The notes under the pieces were generated by a model. The model was not told where the DNA came from. It saw nothing but the letters and a program-made list of their open reading frames with translations, and ran no database searches. Made by a program: the position numbers and the translations under genes. Positions 1 to 5,077 of a stretch of DNA of 5,077 bases are shown here, piece after piece; position 1 is the stretch's first letter; each line of letters starts with the position of its first letter. The stretch comes from Chloroflexota bacterium (GTDB lineage: Bacteria; Chloroflexota; Dormibacteria; Aeolococcales; Aeolococcaceae): positions 285 through 5,361 of the forward strand of contig DNAU01000176.1 in the NCBI GenBank assembly GCA_003491925.1. The letters are read 5' to 3'.

Positions 1-1601
1 TCGGCCGGGCGCAGCGGGGACGAGAAGCCGGTGAAGAGCTCGTAGCCGGCCGCGGAGGTCTCGGTGGCGGTCACCCCGCGGCTGCGCATCAGCGCCTCGA
101 ACGTGACGGCGGTGGGGTCGCCGTCCACGAACAGCCAGGCCGGGTTGGCTGACGAGGTCGCCGCCGCCTGCACGGAGGGGAACGCGGTCGTTCCGTTGTA
201 GACGGCGGCGTCGATGCGCCCTCCGCTGAGGTAGAGGATCGGCCGCCCGACCCAGTAGTCGGCGAAGAGGGCGGTGACATGACGCGCCTCGAGGATCGAG
301 ACGATCTGGGTGCGATCGAGCGGGATGGGCGCGCCCGTGGTGGTGTAGGGCACGGCATCGACGGTGGGACCGTACGCCGTGAAGGAGGCCACGACCAGGT
401 AGGCGATCCCGATCGCGGTGGCGAGCAGCCGCCAGCGCGACCTGACCATCAGCACCAGGGTGGCGGCGAGGGCAAGGGGTATGGCGAGGGGGAGGAGGTA
501 GCGGGGCTCGCAGGGCACGCCGTTGAACCGGCCCGCGATCACGGCGACGACCGCCACGGGGGCGATCGCCAGCACCATCTCCACCGGTTCCACCGAGCTC
601 AGGTCGCCCCGCAGCAGCCGGGCGAGGGGCTTGCGGCGCAACCACAGCACCGCCCCGGTCAGCGCGGCCAGGCCGATCCAGGCAACCCACGGTGTCACCG
701 TGTTGCTGCCGCACTCCGAGGAGGTGCCCGCGAACACCGGCAGCTCCTGCTCCACGAACCCCTTGACGGCGTGGGGTATCGACGTCCCGTAGCTGGGCAG
801 GTTCTGGAGTGAGGCGAGGTGGTGGGTGGCGTTGTAGGCGACCCAGGGTGAGAAGCCGACCAGGGCTCCGCCCACCGCCGCCCCCGCGCTGCGCAGGGCT
901 CTCGCCCACCCCAGCGCCGGTCCGCGGCAGAGGAGGGCCACGGCCAGAGGCGCCAGCGGGACGGCGAGGAGCAGGTAGTTCCAGAGCCCGATGCCGGCCA
1001 CCAGCCCCAGCAGGATCCAGTTGCGCAGCCGGGCTCCCCGTGGTTGCCACCCGATGCGGACTCCCAGGGAGAGGCAGACGACGGCCAGGACCATGGTCTC
1101 CGCATAACCGCTTCGGGCCTTCATTGACCAGACCAGCTCGAACAGGGGGAATACGGCGCCGACACCGGCGAGCAGGAGCCCGGCGGAGCGGCGGCGGAAG
1201 ATCGTGTGCCCGAGGTCGTACAGGGCGAGCACATAGAGCGAGCCGACCAGCGCCAGCGGCACCTGGACGGCGAGCTGAGTGGGACCGAGGAGCCAGACGA
1301 AGGGCGCCAGGATGTAGCTCTCGAGCGCCCCCTGGTAGTGCTGGTTGGACTCCATGAGGACCAGATGTCCCTGGGTGATCCTCAGGGCGGTGAAGGCGGT
1401 CGTCGCCTCGTCCCCGTCCAGGCCGGTGTGCAGGCCGAAGACCAGCCGGGCTCCGAAGGCGGCCACCAGGAGCAGCCCGAGCGCCATCGCCGTCTCCCGG
1501 ACGCCGAGGTCTCGTCCCTCGGCGCCGTCGCCAGGAGCAGCTGGACCCCCCTCGACTGCACCGCCCGCCGCCGTGGCGCCGGGCTGATCCGGCTGGCGCA
1601 T
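1..1601 (-). CDS. Membrane glycosyltransferase, GT39/GT-C type (3' end cut by window)
   Basis: The visible 533 codons encode a polytopic inner-membrane protein that resembles family 39 (dolichyl/polyprenyl-phosphate-mannose-dependent) glycosyltransferases, which move a sugar from a lipid carrier to an acceptor on the outer face of the membrane. An Ala/Gly/Pro-rich cytosolic tail (residues 1-38) precedes the first hydrophobic helix (39-58). The next loop carries the acidic motif LDGDEATT (D64, E65), which fits the catalytic Asp/Glu of GT-C enzymes. Further hydrophobic stretches lie near 92-127, 139-157, 169-183, 195-225, 237-256, 303-320, 340-357, 369-386 and 392-408. CEPRYLLPL (364-372), just before a late helix, is typical of the family. 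Residues 409-533 form a soluble, probably extracytoplasmic, C-terminal region that seems nearly complete at the edge. ATG 1601 has AGGA nine bases upstream. ATG 1487 (residue 39) also has GGGAG nearby and would remove the tail, so the start is uncertain. Donor and acceptor cannot be told from sequence. The gene is divergent from yvcK. Confidence 0.85.
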   Translation of the reverse strand, partial: MRQPDQPGATAAGGAVEGGPAAPGDGAEGRDLGVRETAMALGLLLVAAFGARLVFGLHTGLDGDEATTAFTALRITQGHLVLMESNQHYQGALESYILAPFVWLLGPTQLAVQVPLALVGSLYVLALYDLGHTIFRRRSAGLLLAGVGAVFPLFELVWSMKARSGYAETMVLAVVCLSLGVRIGWQPRGARLRNWILLGLVAGIGLWNYLLLAVPLAPLAVALLCRGPALGWARALRSAGAAVGGALVGFSPWVAYNATHHLASLQNLPSYGTSIPHAVKGFVEQELPVFAGTSSECGSNTVTPWVAWIGLAALTGAVLWLRRKPLARLLRGDLSSVEPVEMVLAIAPVAVVAVIAGRFNGVPCEPRYLLPLAIPLALAATLVLMVRSRWRLLATAIGIAYLVVASFTAYGPTVDAVPYTTTGAPIPLDRTQIVSILEARHVTALFADYWVGRPILYLSGGRIDAAVYNGTTAFPSVQAAATSSANPAWLFVDGDPTAVTFEALMRSRGVTATETSAAGYELFTGFSSPLRPA

Positions 1602-1609
1602 CGCCGGGC

Positions 1610-1615
1610 ATCCTA
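1610..1615 (-). promoter_or_regulatory. AGGA Shine-Dalgarno or TAGGAT -10 element before the glycosyltransferase start
   Basis: On the minus strand the hexamer TAGGAT sits eight bases before ATG 1601. It can be read in two ways. Its AGGA core (1611-1614) has nine bases to the ATG, an acceptable Shine-Dalgarno spacing. As TANNNT it also fits a sigma-70-type -10 element, placing the transcription start at or within a base or two of the ATG (a leaderless mRNA). No TTGACA-like -35 is visible at the expected distance (about 1633-1638). The hexamer is flanked by the short inverted repeat CCGGG (1604-1608) / CCCGG (1616-1620), so it would lie in the loop of a 5-bp hairpin if transcribed. Confidence 0.35.
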
Positions 1616-1633
1616 CCCGGAGGCTGCGTGGTG

Positions 1634-1657
1634 GGGGCGGGCGGCGGACCCCGCCCC
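1634..1657. repeat. GC-rich inverted repeat in the divergent intergenic region
   Basis: GGGGCGGG (1634-1641) is perfectly complementary to CCCGCCCC (1650-1657), giving an 8-bp all-G/C stem with an 8-base loop. It lies about 33 bases upstream of the glycosyltransferase start and about 73 bases upstream of the yvcK start, where a shared operator might sit. It could also be a by-product of extreme base composition. No known operator consensus is recognised. The rest of the 128-base gap is G/C-rich and contains no gene that I can support. Confidence 0.35.
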
Positions 1658-1712
1658 TCCGACCCGGCCACCCCTCCCGCCGCCCTCCGGGGCACTCCAC
1701 CCGGGCGCGTGG

Positions 1713-1718
1713 GACAAT
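1713..1718 (+). promoter_or_regulatory. Weak -10-like hexamer upstream of yvcK
   Basis: GACAAT matches TATAAT at four of six positions and is the most A/T-rich stretch in the gap. It ends 11 bases before ATG 1730, so a transcription start about seven bases further on would leave a leader of only a few bases. That would fit the lack of a correctly spaced Shine-Dalgarno: the only purine run, GAAGG, abuts the ATG. No convincing -35 is visible near 1690-1695. This is inference from position and composition. Confidence 0.2.
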
Positions 1719-1729
1719 CGCCGCGAAGG

Positions 1730-3028
1730 ATGAAGGCGCGGCTCCGACCTAGCAATAACCTGACCCGGCTGCTCACCCCCGGCCTGCACGTGAAGCGCTG
1801 GCTGCTGCTGCTGATGGTCGGCATCGTCATGGTCGCCCTCGCCATCGGCTACGTCCTGCGCGACATCTACTCGTCCAACTTCAGGTTCCCCAACTTCGTC
1901 TCCGACCTCACCCTCCAATTCCTTCCCCGGTCCGTCCGCGGCCTGCTCTTCCTGGCCGTGGGCGTCGCCATCATCGGGATCAGCTTCTATTTCCTGGGCA
2001 AGTCGGTGCTCGGCCCCTTCCTTCCGGGGGGCGCCGGCGAGCGCGGCTTCGTCCAGCAGCTCTACGACTACCGGCTCCTCTCCCGGGGCCCGCGGGTGGT
2101 GGCGATGGGCGGGGGCACCGGCCTGTCGGCGCTGCTCCGGGGCATCAAGAAGTACACCGGGAACATCGTCGCCATCGTTACCGTCGCCGACGACGGCGGC
2201 TCGAGCGGCCGCCTCCGCGACGAGTTTCGGGTGCTCCCGCCGGGCGACTTCCGGCAGTGTCTGACCGCCCTCGCCGAGACCGAGCCGCTGATGACCGACC
2301 TCTTCCAGCATCGCTTCTCCGGCGACGGCGAGCTGGGCGGCCACTCCTTCGGCAACCTCTTCATCATGGCCATGGCCGAGATCACCGGCGACTTCGAGCA
2401 CGCCATCCGGGAGTCCGGGCGGGTCCTCGCCGTCCGCGGCGCCATCGTCCCCAGCACGCTCACCGATGTCGTCCTCTGCGCCAATGTCGGGGAGGAGCTC
2501 CGGGTCGGGGAGTCCAAGGTCCCGGTCGGCGACGGACACATCGATCGCGTCTTCCTGGAGCCCGCCGCGCCGCCGATCAACCCCGAGGCGGAGAACGCGG
2601 TCCTCAACGCCGAGATGGTGATCATCGGGCCCGGCTCGCTCTACACCTCGATCCTCCCCAACCTGCTGGTCGACGGCATGATCGAGGCGCTGCGGGCGAG
2701 CCCGGCGGTGAAGGTGTACGTCTGCAATGTCGCCGGCCAGCCCGGCGAGACCGTCGGCTACACGGTCAGCGAGCACCTCGACGCGATCCAGGCGCACGTC
2801 GGCGGCAACCTCTTCGACTACGTGGTGGTGAACAGCAACCTCACCCCGCCGCTGCCCGCGTCGGCGCGCCGCGCCGGCGTCAACCGGGTGACCTTCGACC
2901 GCCAGCGGGCGCAGCAGCACCCGGTCCGCTACATCCTGGCGGACGTGGTCAGCACCGCCGTGAGCTCGCACCACGACCCCGAGAAGCTGGCCCGGGTGGT
3001 GATGAAGCGGATCTGGCGCGAGCGCTGA
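1730..3028 (+). CDS. yvcK: YvcK/CofD-like family protein (gluconeogenesis factor) with N-terminal membrane anchor
   Basis: This 432-residue protein has two hydrophobic helices (about 22-43 and 70-90) followed by a YvcK/CofD-like Rossmann-type domain (about 121-432). Family signatures are clear: VVAMGGGTGLSALLRG (123-138, nucleotide-binding glycine loop), VTVADDGGSSGRLRDEF (150-166), LPPGDFRQCL (169-178), HSFGNLF (205-211), IIGPGSLYTSILPNLLV (298-314) and CNVAGQPGE (332-340). YvcK homologues bind UDP-sugars such as UDP-GlcNAc and are needed for normal morphology and wall synthesis on gluconeogenic carbon sources. The true CofD enzyme, which makes coenzyme F420, is a relative, but the DDGGSSGRLR signature favours YvcK. 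Bacillus YvcK is about 317 residues; the extra N-terminus is the membrane module. ATG 1730 is preferred because RLLTPGLHVKRW before helix 1 is typical of anchored members. A GTG at 1628 would add 34 low-complexity residues. CNVAGQPGETVGY departs from the more usual CNVMTQPGETDGY. The usual neighbours rapZ and whiA are not in view. Confidence 0.93.
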   Translation: MKARLRPSNNLTRLLTPGLHVKRWLLLLMVGIVMVALAIGYVLRDIYSSNFRFPNFVSDLTLQFLPRSVRGLLFLAVGVAIIGISFYFLGKSVLGPFLPGGAGERGFVQQLYDYRLLSRGPRVVAMGGGTGLSALLRGIKKYTGNIVAIVTVADDGGSSGRLRDEFRVLPPGDFRQCLTALAETEPLMTDLFQHRFSGDGELGGHSFGNLFIMAMAEITGDFEHAIRESGRVLAVRGAIVPSTLTDVVLCANVGEELRVGESKVPVGDGHIDRVFLEPAAPPINPEAENAVLNAEMVIIGPGSLYTSILPNLLVDGMIEALRASPAVKVYVCNVAGQPGETVGYTVSEHLDAIQAHVGGNLFDYVVVNSNLTPPLPASARRAGVNRVTFDRQRAQQHPVRYILADVVSTAVSSHHDPEKLARVVMKRIWRER

Positions 3029-3042
3029 TGGGCGCGGAACCA

Positions 3043-3107
3043 GGGCTGCCCCGGACCGCCGACCAGGGGGCCTGAGCGTCGCCTCGTCCGGCGGGGCCCG
3101 GCAGCCC
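3043..3107. terminator. Possible bidirectional terminator: GC-rich inverted repeat in the convergent gap
   Basis: Between yvcK and the oppositely oriented FemAB gene, GGGCTGCC (3043-3050) pairs perfectly with GGCAGCCC (3100-3107). Inside it CCGGAC (3051-3056) pairs with GTCCGG (3086-3091), leaving an 8-base bulge on one side (3092-3099). The position in a 90-base convergent gap suits a shared transcription end for both strands. No T-tract follows on either strand, so it is not a canonical intrinsic terminator. High GC makes chance complementarity plausible. Confidence 0.35.
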
Positions 3108-3118
3108 GCGAGCGCCCC

Positions 3119-4159
3119 TCAGTACAGGAGGTCGTGCTGGAACCGCCAGCGCAGCCGGCGGGTGAGCGGCTTCCCGGCCCGCCTCCAGAGCCGGTACCGG
3201 CGCTCGTCGAGGACCAGGTCCCACGTCCCCACGAACTCCCGCAGGTCGGAGGTGAAGCCGCCCTTGAACTGCATCAGCCCGCCGAGGGGATGGTCGCCCG
3301 CGGCGACCTGCTCCTGGGTCGGCACCGCGAAGAGGTCGTAGCTGCGCACCCCCCGCTCGCGCAGCCAGCGCATCGCCTCCCACTGGACGAGGTGGGGGGC
3401 CATCACCTCGTGCCGGTGGGTGACCGAACCGCCGTCTTTGTACCAGGCGCGCTCCCCGAGCCGGACCACGTAGGCGCCGGCCAGCACCTCATCCTCGAGC
3501 CGGGCGAGGAAGAGCTGGCCCTGGCCGCTGGCCTCGAACAGCCGCCAGTAGCCGGCGTAGTACGCGAGCGGGCGCAGCGGGTAGCCGGCGCGCTCGAAGG
3601 CCGCCGCCATCAGCGCGTACATGGTGGTCACCCCCGTCTCGTCGCAGGGGATCGGCTCGACCCTCACCCCGTGGCGGCCCGCCAGCCGGATGTTGTAGCG
3701 CGTCTTCGGCCGGAAGGAGGCGAGCAGGGCCTCCTCGTCGAGGGAGAGGTCGACCACCGCGGTGGCGCGGGAGATCTGCACGTCCTCGGCCTTGCGGAGT
3801 CCGAGGGCGGTCATCGCCAGCCGGTTGGCCGGGGTGTCGGCCAGCTCCGGCTCGACCTGGACGCAGAAGGCGCCGTCGAAGGCGCGCCGGGAGGCGAGGG
3901 TTCGGGCCAATTCCTCCGCGCTGCGGACCCCCGGGCCCTTGGGCGCGTACCAGAGCCCGCCCAGTCCCGGAACCTCCCGCCGGAGAAAGAGGACCGCAGC
4001 CGGTCGGGCCGGGTCGTCGGAGACCAGGTAGGTGGGCCGCCAGCCCCAGCCGCGCTTGAACTCGCCCCAGGCCCGGCTCTGGAGCATGCTCCCGCCGTCG
4101 GGGTTGGCGAGCACCAGGTCGTCCCAGCGGTCGATCTCGGCGCGGCTGGCGGGCCTCAT
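3119..4159 (-). CDS. FemAB-family peptidyltransferase-like protein (downstream copy)
   Basis: This complete 346-residue protein belongs to the FemABX family. These cytosolic or membrane-associated enzymes, built from two GNAT-like lobes, transfer amino acids from aminoacyl-tRNA to the peptide stem of peptidoglycan precursors. Visible signatures: SMLQSRAWGEFKRGWGW (24-40), GLWYAPKGPGV (68-78), SFRPKTRYNIRLAGRHGV (148-165), AGAYVVRLGERAWYKDGGS (227-245), VQWEAMRWLRERGVRSYDL (258-276) and GGLMQFKGGF (293-302), followed by a basic tail. The size matches Weissella FemX (about 335 residues), which lacks the coiled-coil arm of staphylococcal FemA/FemB. K35 in the WGEFK motif probably corresponds to the lysine that contacts the UDP-precursor phosphates in FemX. 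ATG 4159 overlaps the TGA of the upstream gene as ATGA. Longer in-frame starts (up to 4573) would add an Arg/Pro-rich shadow of that gene. There is no Shine-Dalgarno, so translational coupling is expected. The amino acid added and the acceptor are unknown. The gene converges on yvcK. Confidence 0.9.
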   Translation of the reverse strand: MRPASRAEIDRWDDLVLANPDGGSMLQSRAWGEFKRGWGWRPTYLVSDDPARPAAVLFLRREVPGLGGLWYAPKGPGVRSAEELARTLASRRAFDGAFCVQVEPELADTPANRLAMTALGLRKAEDVQISRATAVVDLSLDEEALLASFRPKTRYNIRLAGRHGVRVEPIPCDETGVTTMYALMAAAFERAGYPLRPLAYYAGYWRLFEASGQGQLFLARLEDEVLAGAYVVRLGERAWYKDGGSVTHRHEVMAPHLVQWEAMRWLRERGVRSYDLFAVPTQEQVAAGDHPLGGLMQFKGGFTSDLREFVGTWDLVLDERRYRLWRRAGKPLTRRLRWRFQHDLLY

Positions 4160-4183
4160 GCCGGCACGGCCGGCGGCCGGCCG
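4156..4183 (-). promoter_or_regulatory. ATGA stop/start overlap preceded by a strong hairpin
   Basis: On the minus strand the upstream FemAB gene ends in TGA (4158-4156) and the downstream one begins at ATG (4159-4157), sharing ATGA. Seven bases before that ATG, CGGCCGG (4183-4177) and CCGGCCG (4173-4167) form a 7-bp all-G/C stem with a 3-base loop. It occupies the place where a Shine-Dalgarno would lie, and none is seen. The arrangement suggests that the second gene is translated mainly by ribosomes that have just finished the first and melted the hairpin. The overlap is directly seen; the coupling is inferred. Confidence 0.6.
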
Positions 4184-5077
4184 CGGCGAGCCGCACGCAT
4201 CTCCCGAGCGGCGCGGTAGGCGCGGTAGCGCCAGGGGCGGAGCGGCAGGTCGAAGGTGCCCGGCCGGGTCACCAACCGCCCGCCGAAGGTCTTCTTGAAC
4301 CGGCTGAAGCCGGCCCAGGGGTGTTCCACCGAGTCGTCCGGGATGACCCCCCAGAAGTCGAACGCCGTCCTCCCCTCGGCACGGCAGTCGAGCACGATCT
4401 GCCACGCGAGCGGCGCCGCCGCGACGATCTGACGCGAGCGCTCGGGGTCGTCCGCGGCGTGGGCGTAGTAGCCGGTGGTCGGGGACTCGAAGGCGATGAC
4501 CCCGGCCACGCTCTGCCCCTCCACCTCGGCCAGGTAGAGGGAGGCCACCTGGAGGCCAAAGAGGGTGGTGCACACGGTGCGGTAATACTCGTCGGGGTGG
4601 GGGTCGAACCGGTTGCGCTCCCCCGTCATCCGGATCAGCCGGAGGAACTCCTCGACCTCCCGCGGCTCACGGGTGCGGCGGATCGACACGCCCTTCCTGG
4701 CCGCGGCGTTGATGCTGCGCCGCCGCCCGGACAGCAGCTCGGCGCGCAGCTCCTCCTCGGTCCGGCGCAGGTCGAGGACCAGGGTGTGGCGGGGCTGCAC
4801 GCTGCGGACCCGCGCCGCTCCCCGTGCGGCGAGCACCGCCTCGGCGGCCGCTGCCTCCCTGCCGGAGGCCACCTCGAGGTCGGGTTCGACCCGGACGAAG
4901 TCCGCTCCCAGCTCGGCGCCGGACGCGCGAATCGCGTCGATGGCGTCGCCCAGCCGGTCCGGGTGCTCGAGCGCGGGCCCGTAGGGGAGATAGACATAGG
5001 TGATCCCGCGCCCGCGGTGGCGGACGCCGGCCCAACGCCATCCCTCACCCCGCTGGTGCACGATCTCGTCGCCCAGT
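4156..5077 (-). CDS. FemAB-family peptidyltransferase-like protein (upstream copy, 5' end cut by window)
   Basis: The 306 visible residues, read in from the right edge, are a second FemABX-family protein. Counting from the first whole codon (5074-5076), signatures are GEGWRW (10-15), TYVYLPYGPAL (26-36, equivalent to YAPKGP in the neighbour), LLSGRRRSINAAARKGVSIRR (114-134), VAGVIAFESPTTGYYAHAADDP (190-211), LAWQIVLDCRAEGRTAFDFWGV (223-244) and GFSRFKKTFGG (256-266), then a basic Pro/Arg/Ala tail. A GTG at 5061 could be taken as a start, but the frame stays open upstream (LGDEI) and the family needs about 20-30 more residues, so the real start lies outside the window. It is clearly paralogous to, but diverged from, the downstream copy. 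At the position aligned by hand with K35 of that copy it has Gln, and WGEFK is not seen. Its TGA overlaps the next ATG, which indicates one operon. A different acceptor or amino acid from its partner is a reasonable inference. Confidence 0.88.
   Translation of the reverse strand, partial: LGDEIVHQRGEGWRWAGVRHRGRGITYVYLPYGPALEHPDRLGDAIDAIRASGAELGADFVRVEPDLEVASGREAAAAEAVLAARGAARVRSVQPRHTLVLDLRRTEEELRAELLSGRRRSINAAARKGVSIRRTREPREVEEFLRLIRMTGERNRFDPHPDEYYRTVCTTLFGLQVASLYLAEVEGQSVAGVIAFESPTTGYYAHAADDPERSRQIVAAAPLAWQIVLDCRAEGRTAFDFWGVIPDDSVEHPWAGFSRFKKTFGGRLVTRPGTFDLPLRPWRYRAYRAAREMRAARRGRPPAVPA

Noticed and set aside
1628..1729. Extension of YvcK to a GTG at 1628
   Set aside because: The extra 34 residues are Gly/Pro/Ala-rich with no family resemblance, and the extension would read through the intergenic hairpin. 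ATG 1730 begins just before the conserved segment preceding helix 1.
279..1733. Open frames on the plus strand (279-812, 809-1357, 1206-1733) opposite the glycosyltransferase
   Set aside because: The minus-strand frame gives a coherent multi-helix membrane protein with a DGDEA loop and an EPRYLLP motif. The plus-strand products are Arg/Gly/His-rich with no recognisable fold.
1613..2974. Long 453-codon open frame on the minus strand opposite yvcK
   Set aside because: It is the antisense of the unmistakable YvcK frame. Its product is a His/Asp/Glu/Val-rich low-complexity string typical of antisense reading in high-GC DNA, with no domain recognised.
1730..3028. Annotation as CofD (2-phospho-L-lactate transferase, F420 biosynthesis)
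   Set aside because: The protein has the YvcK-type DDGGSSGRLR and CNVxxQPGE signatures and no F420 biosynthesis genes are visible. YvcK is the better reading.
2257..3075. 272-codon frame in the same orientation as yvcK, shifted by one reading frame
   Set aside because: Its product is an Arg/Pro/Gly/Ala-rich out-of-frame reading of the conserved YvcK domain.
3134..4219. 361-codon open frame on the plus strand opposite the downstream FemAB gene
   Set aside because: It is antisense to a strong family match and its composition (Pro/Gly/Glu/Val-rich) shows no domain. It is open because GC-rich DNA has few stops.
4160..4573. N-terminal extension of the downstream FemAB protein to an ATG at 4573
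   Set aside because: It would overlap the upstream FemAB gene by over 400 bases with Arg/Pro-rich shadow sequence. The family N-terminus and the ATGA overlap point to 4159.
1..5077. CRISPR array, insertion sequence, tRNA or other RNA gene
   Set aside because: No spaced direct repeats, transposase-like frame with terminal repeats, or tRNA-like cloverleaf was seen by eye on either strand. Nearly all of the window is accounted for by four genes.

Overview
The window is a very GC-rich, gene-dense bacterial segment with strong G/C preference at third codon positions and short intergenic gaps. The YvcK/CofD-like protein carries two N-terminal membrane segments before its cytosolic domain. I associate that architecture with Chloroflexota and related deep-branching, high-GC Terrabacteria such as Dormibacterota, so an uncultured soil-type bacterium of that kind is my best guess. 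An actinobacterium is not excluded, and no rRNA or other marker gene is present to settle it.

Layout: (1) From the left edge to 1601, on the minus strand, lies most of a polytopic membrane glycosyltransferase of the GT-C / family 39 type. Its 3' end is cut by the window. (2) Positions 1602-1729 form a 128-base divergent intergenic region holding a GC-rich hairpin and weak -10-like hexamers close to both start codons. (3) Positions 1730-3028, plus strand, encode the YvcK-family (gluconeogenesis factor / CofD-like) protein. (4) Positions 3029-3118 are a short convergent gap containing a GC-rich inverted repeat that may end transcription. (5) Positions 3119-5077, minus strand, hold two tandem FemAB-family peptidyltransferase-like genes joined by an ATGA stop/start overlap. 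The upstream one is cut at its 5' end by the right edge.

The genes share a cell-envelope theme. The GT39-like protein would transfer a sugar from a polyprenyl-phosphate carrier outside the membrane. YvcK proteins bind UDP-sugars and link carbon status to wall synthesis in the Firmicutes and Actinobacteria where they have been studied. FemAB proteins add amino acids from aminoacyl-tRNA to peptidoglycan precursors. Co-location is seen directly; a functional connection is inference. YvcK's usual partners (RapZ/YvcJ and WhiA) are not in the window.

I found no mobile element, CRISPR array, RNA gene or defence system. The points most worth a second look are the paired FemAB paralogues, of which the upstream copy appears to lack the N-terminal lysine of the family; a strong hairpin where the downstream copy's ribosome-binding site should be; the membrane-anchored YvcK; and possible leaderless starts at the divergent promoter region.
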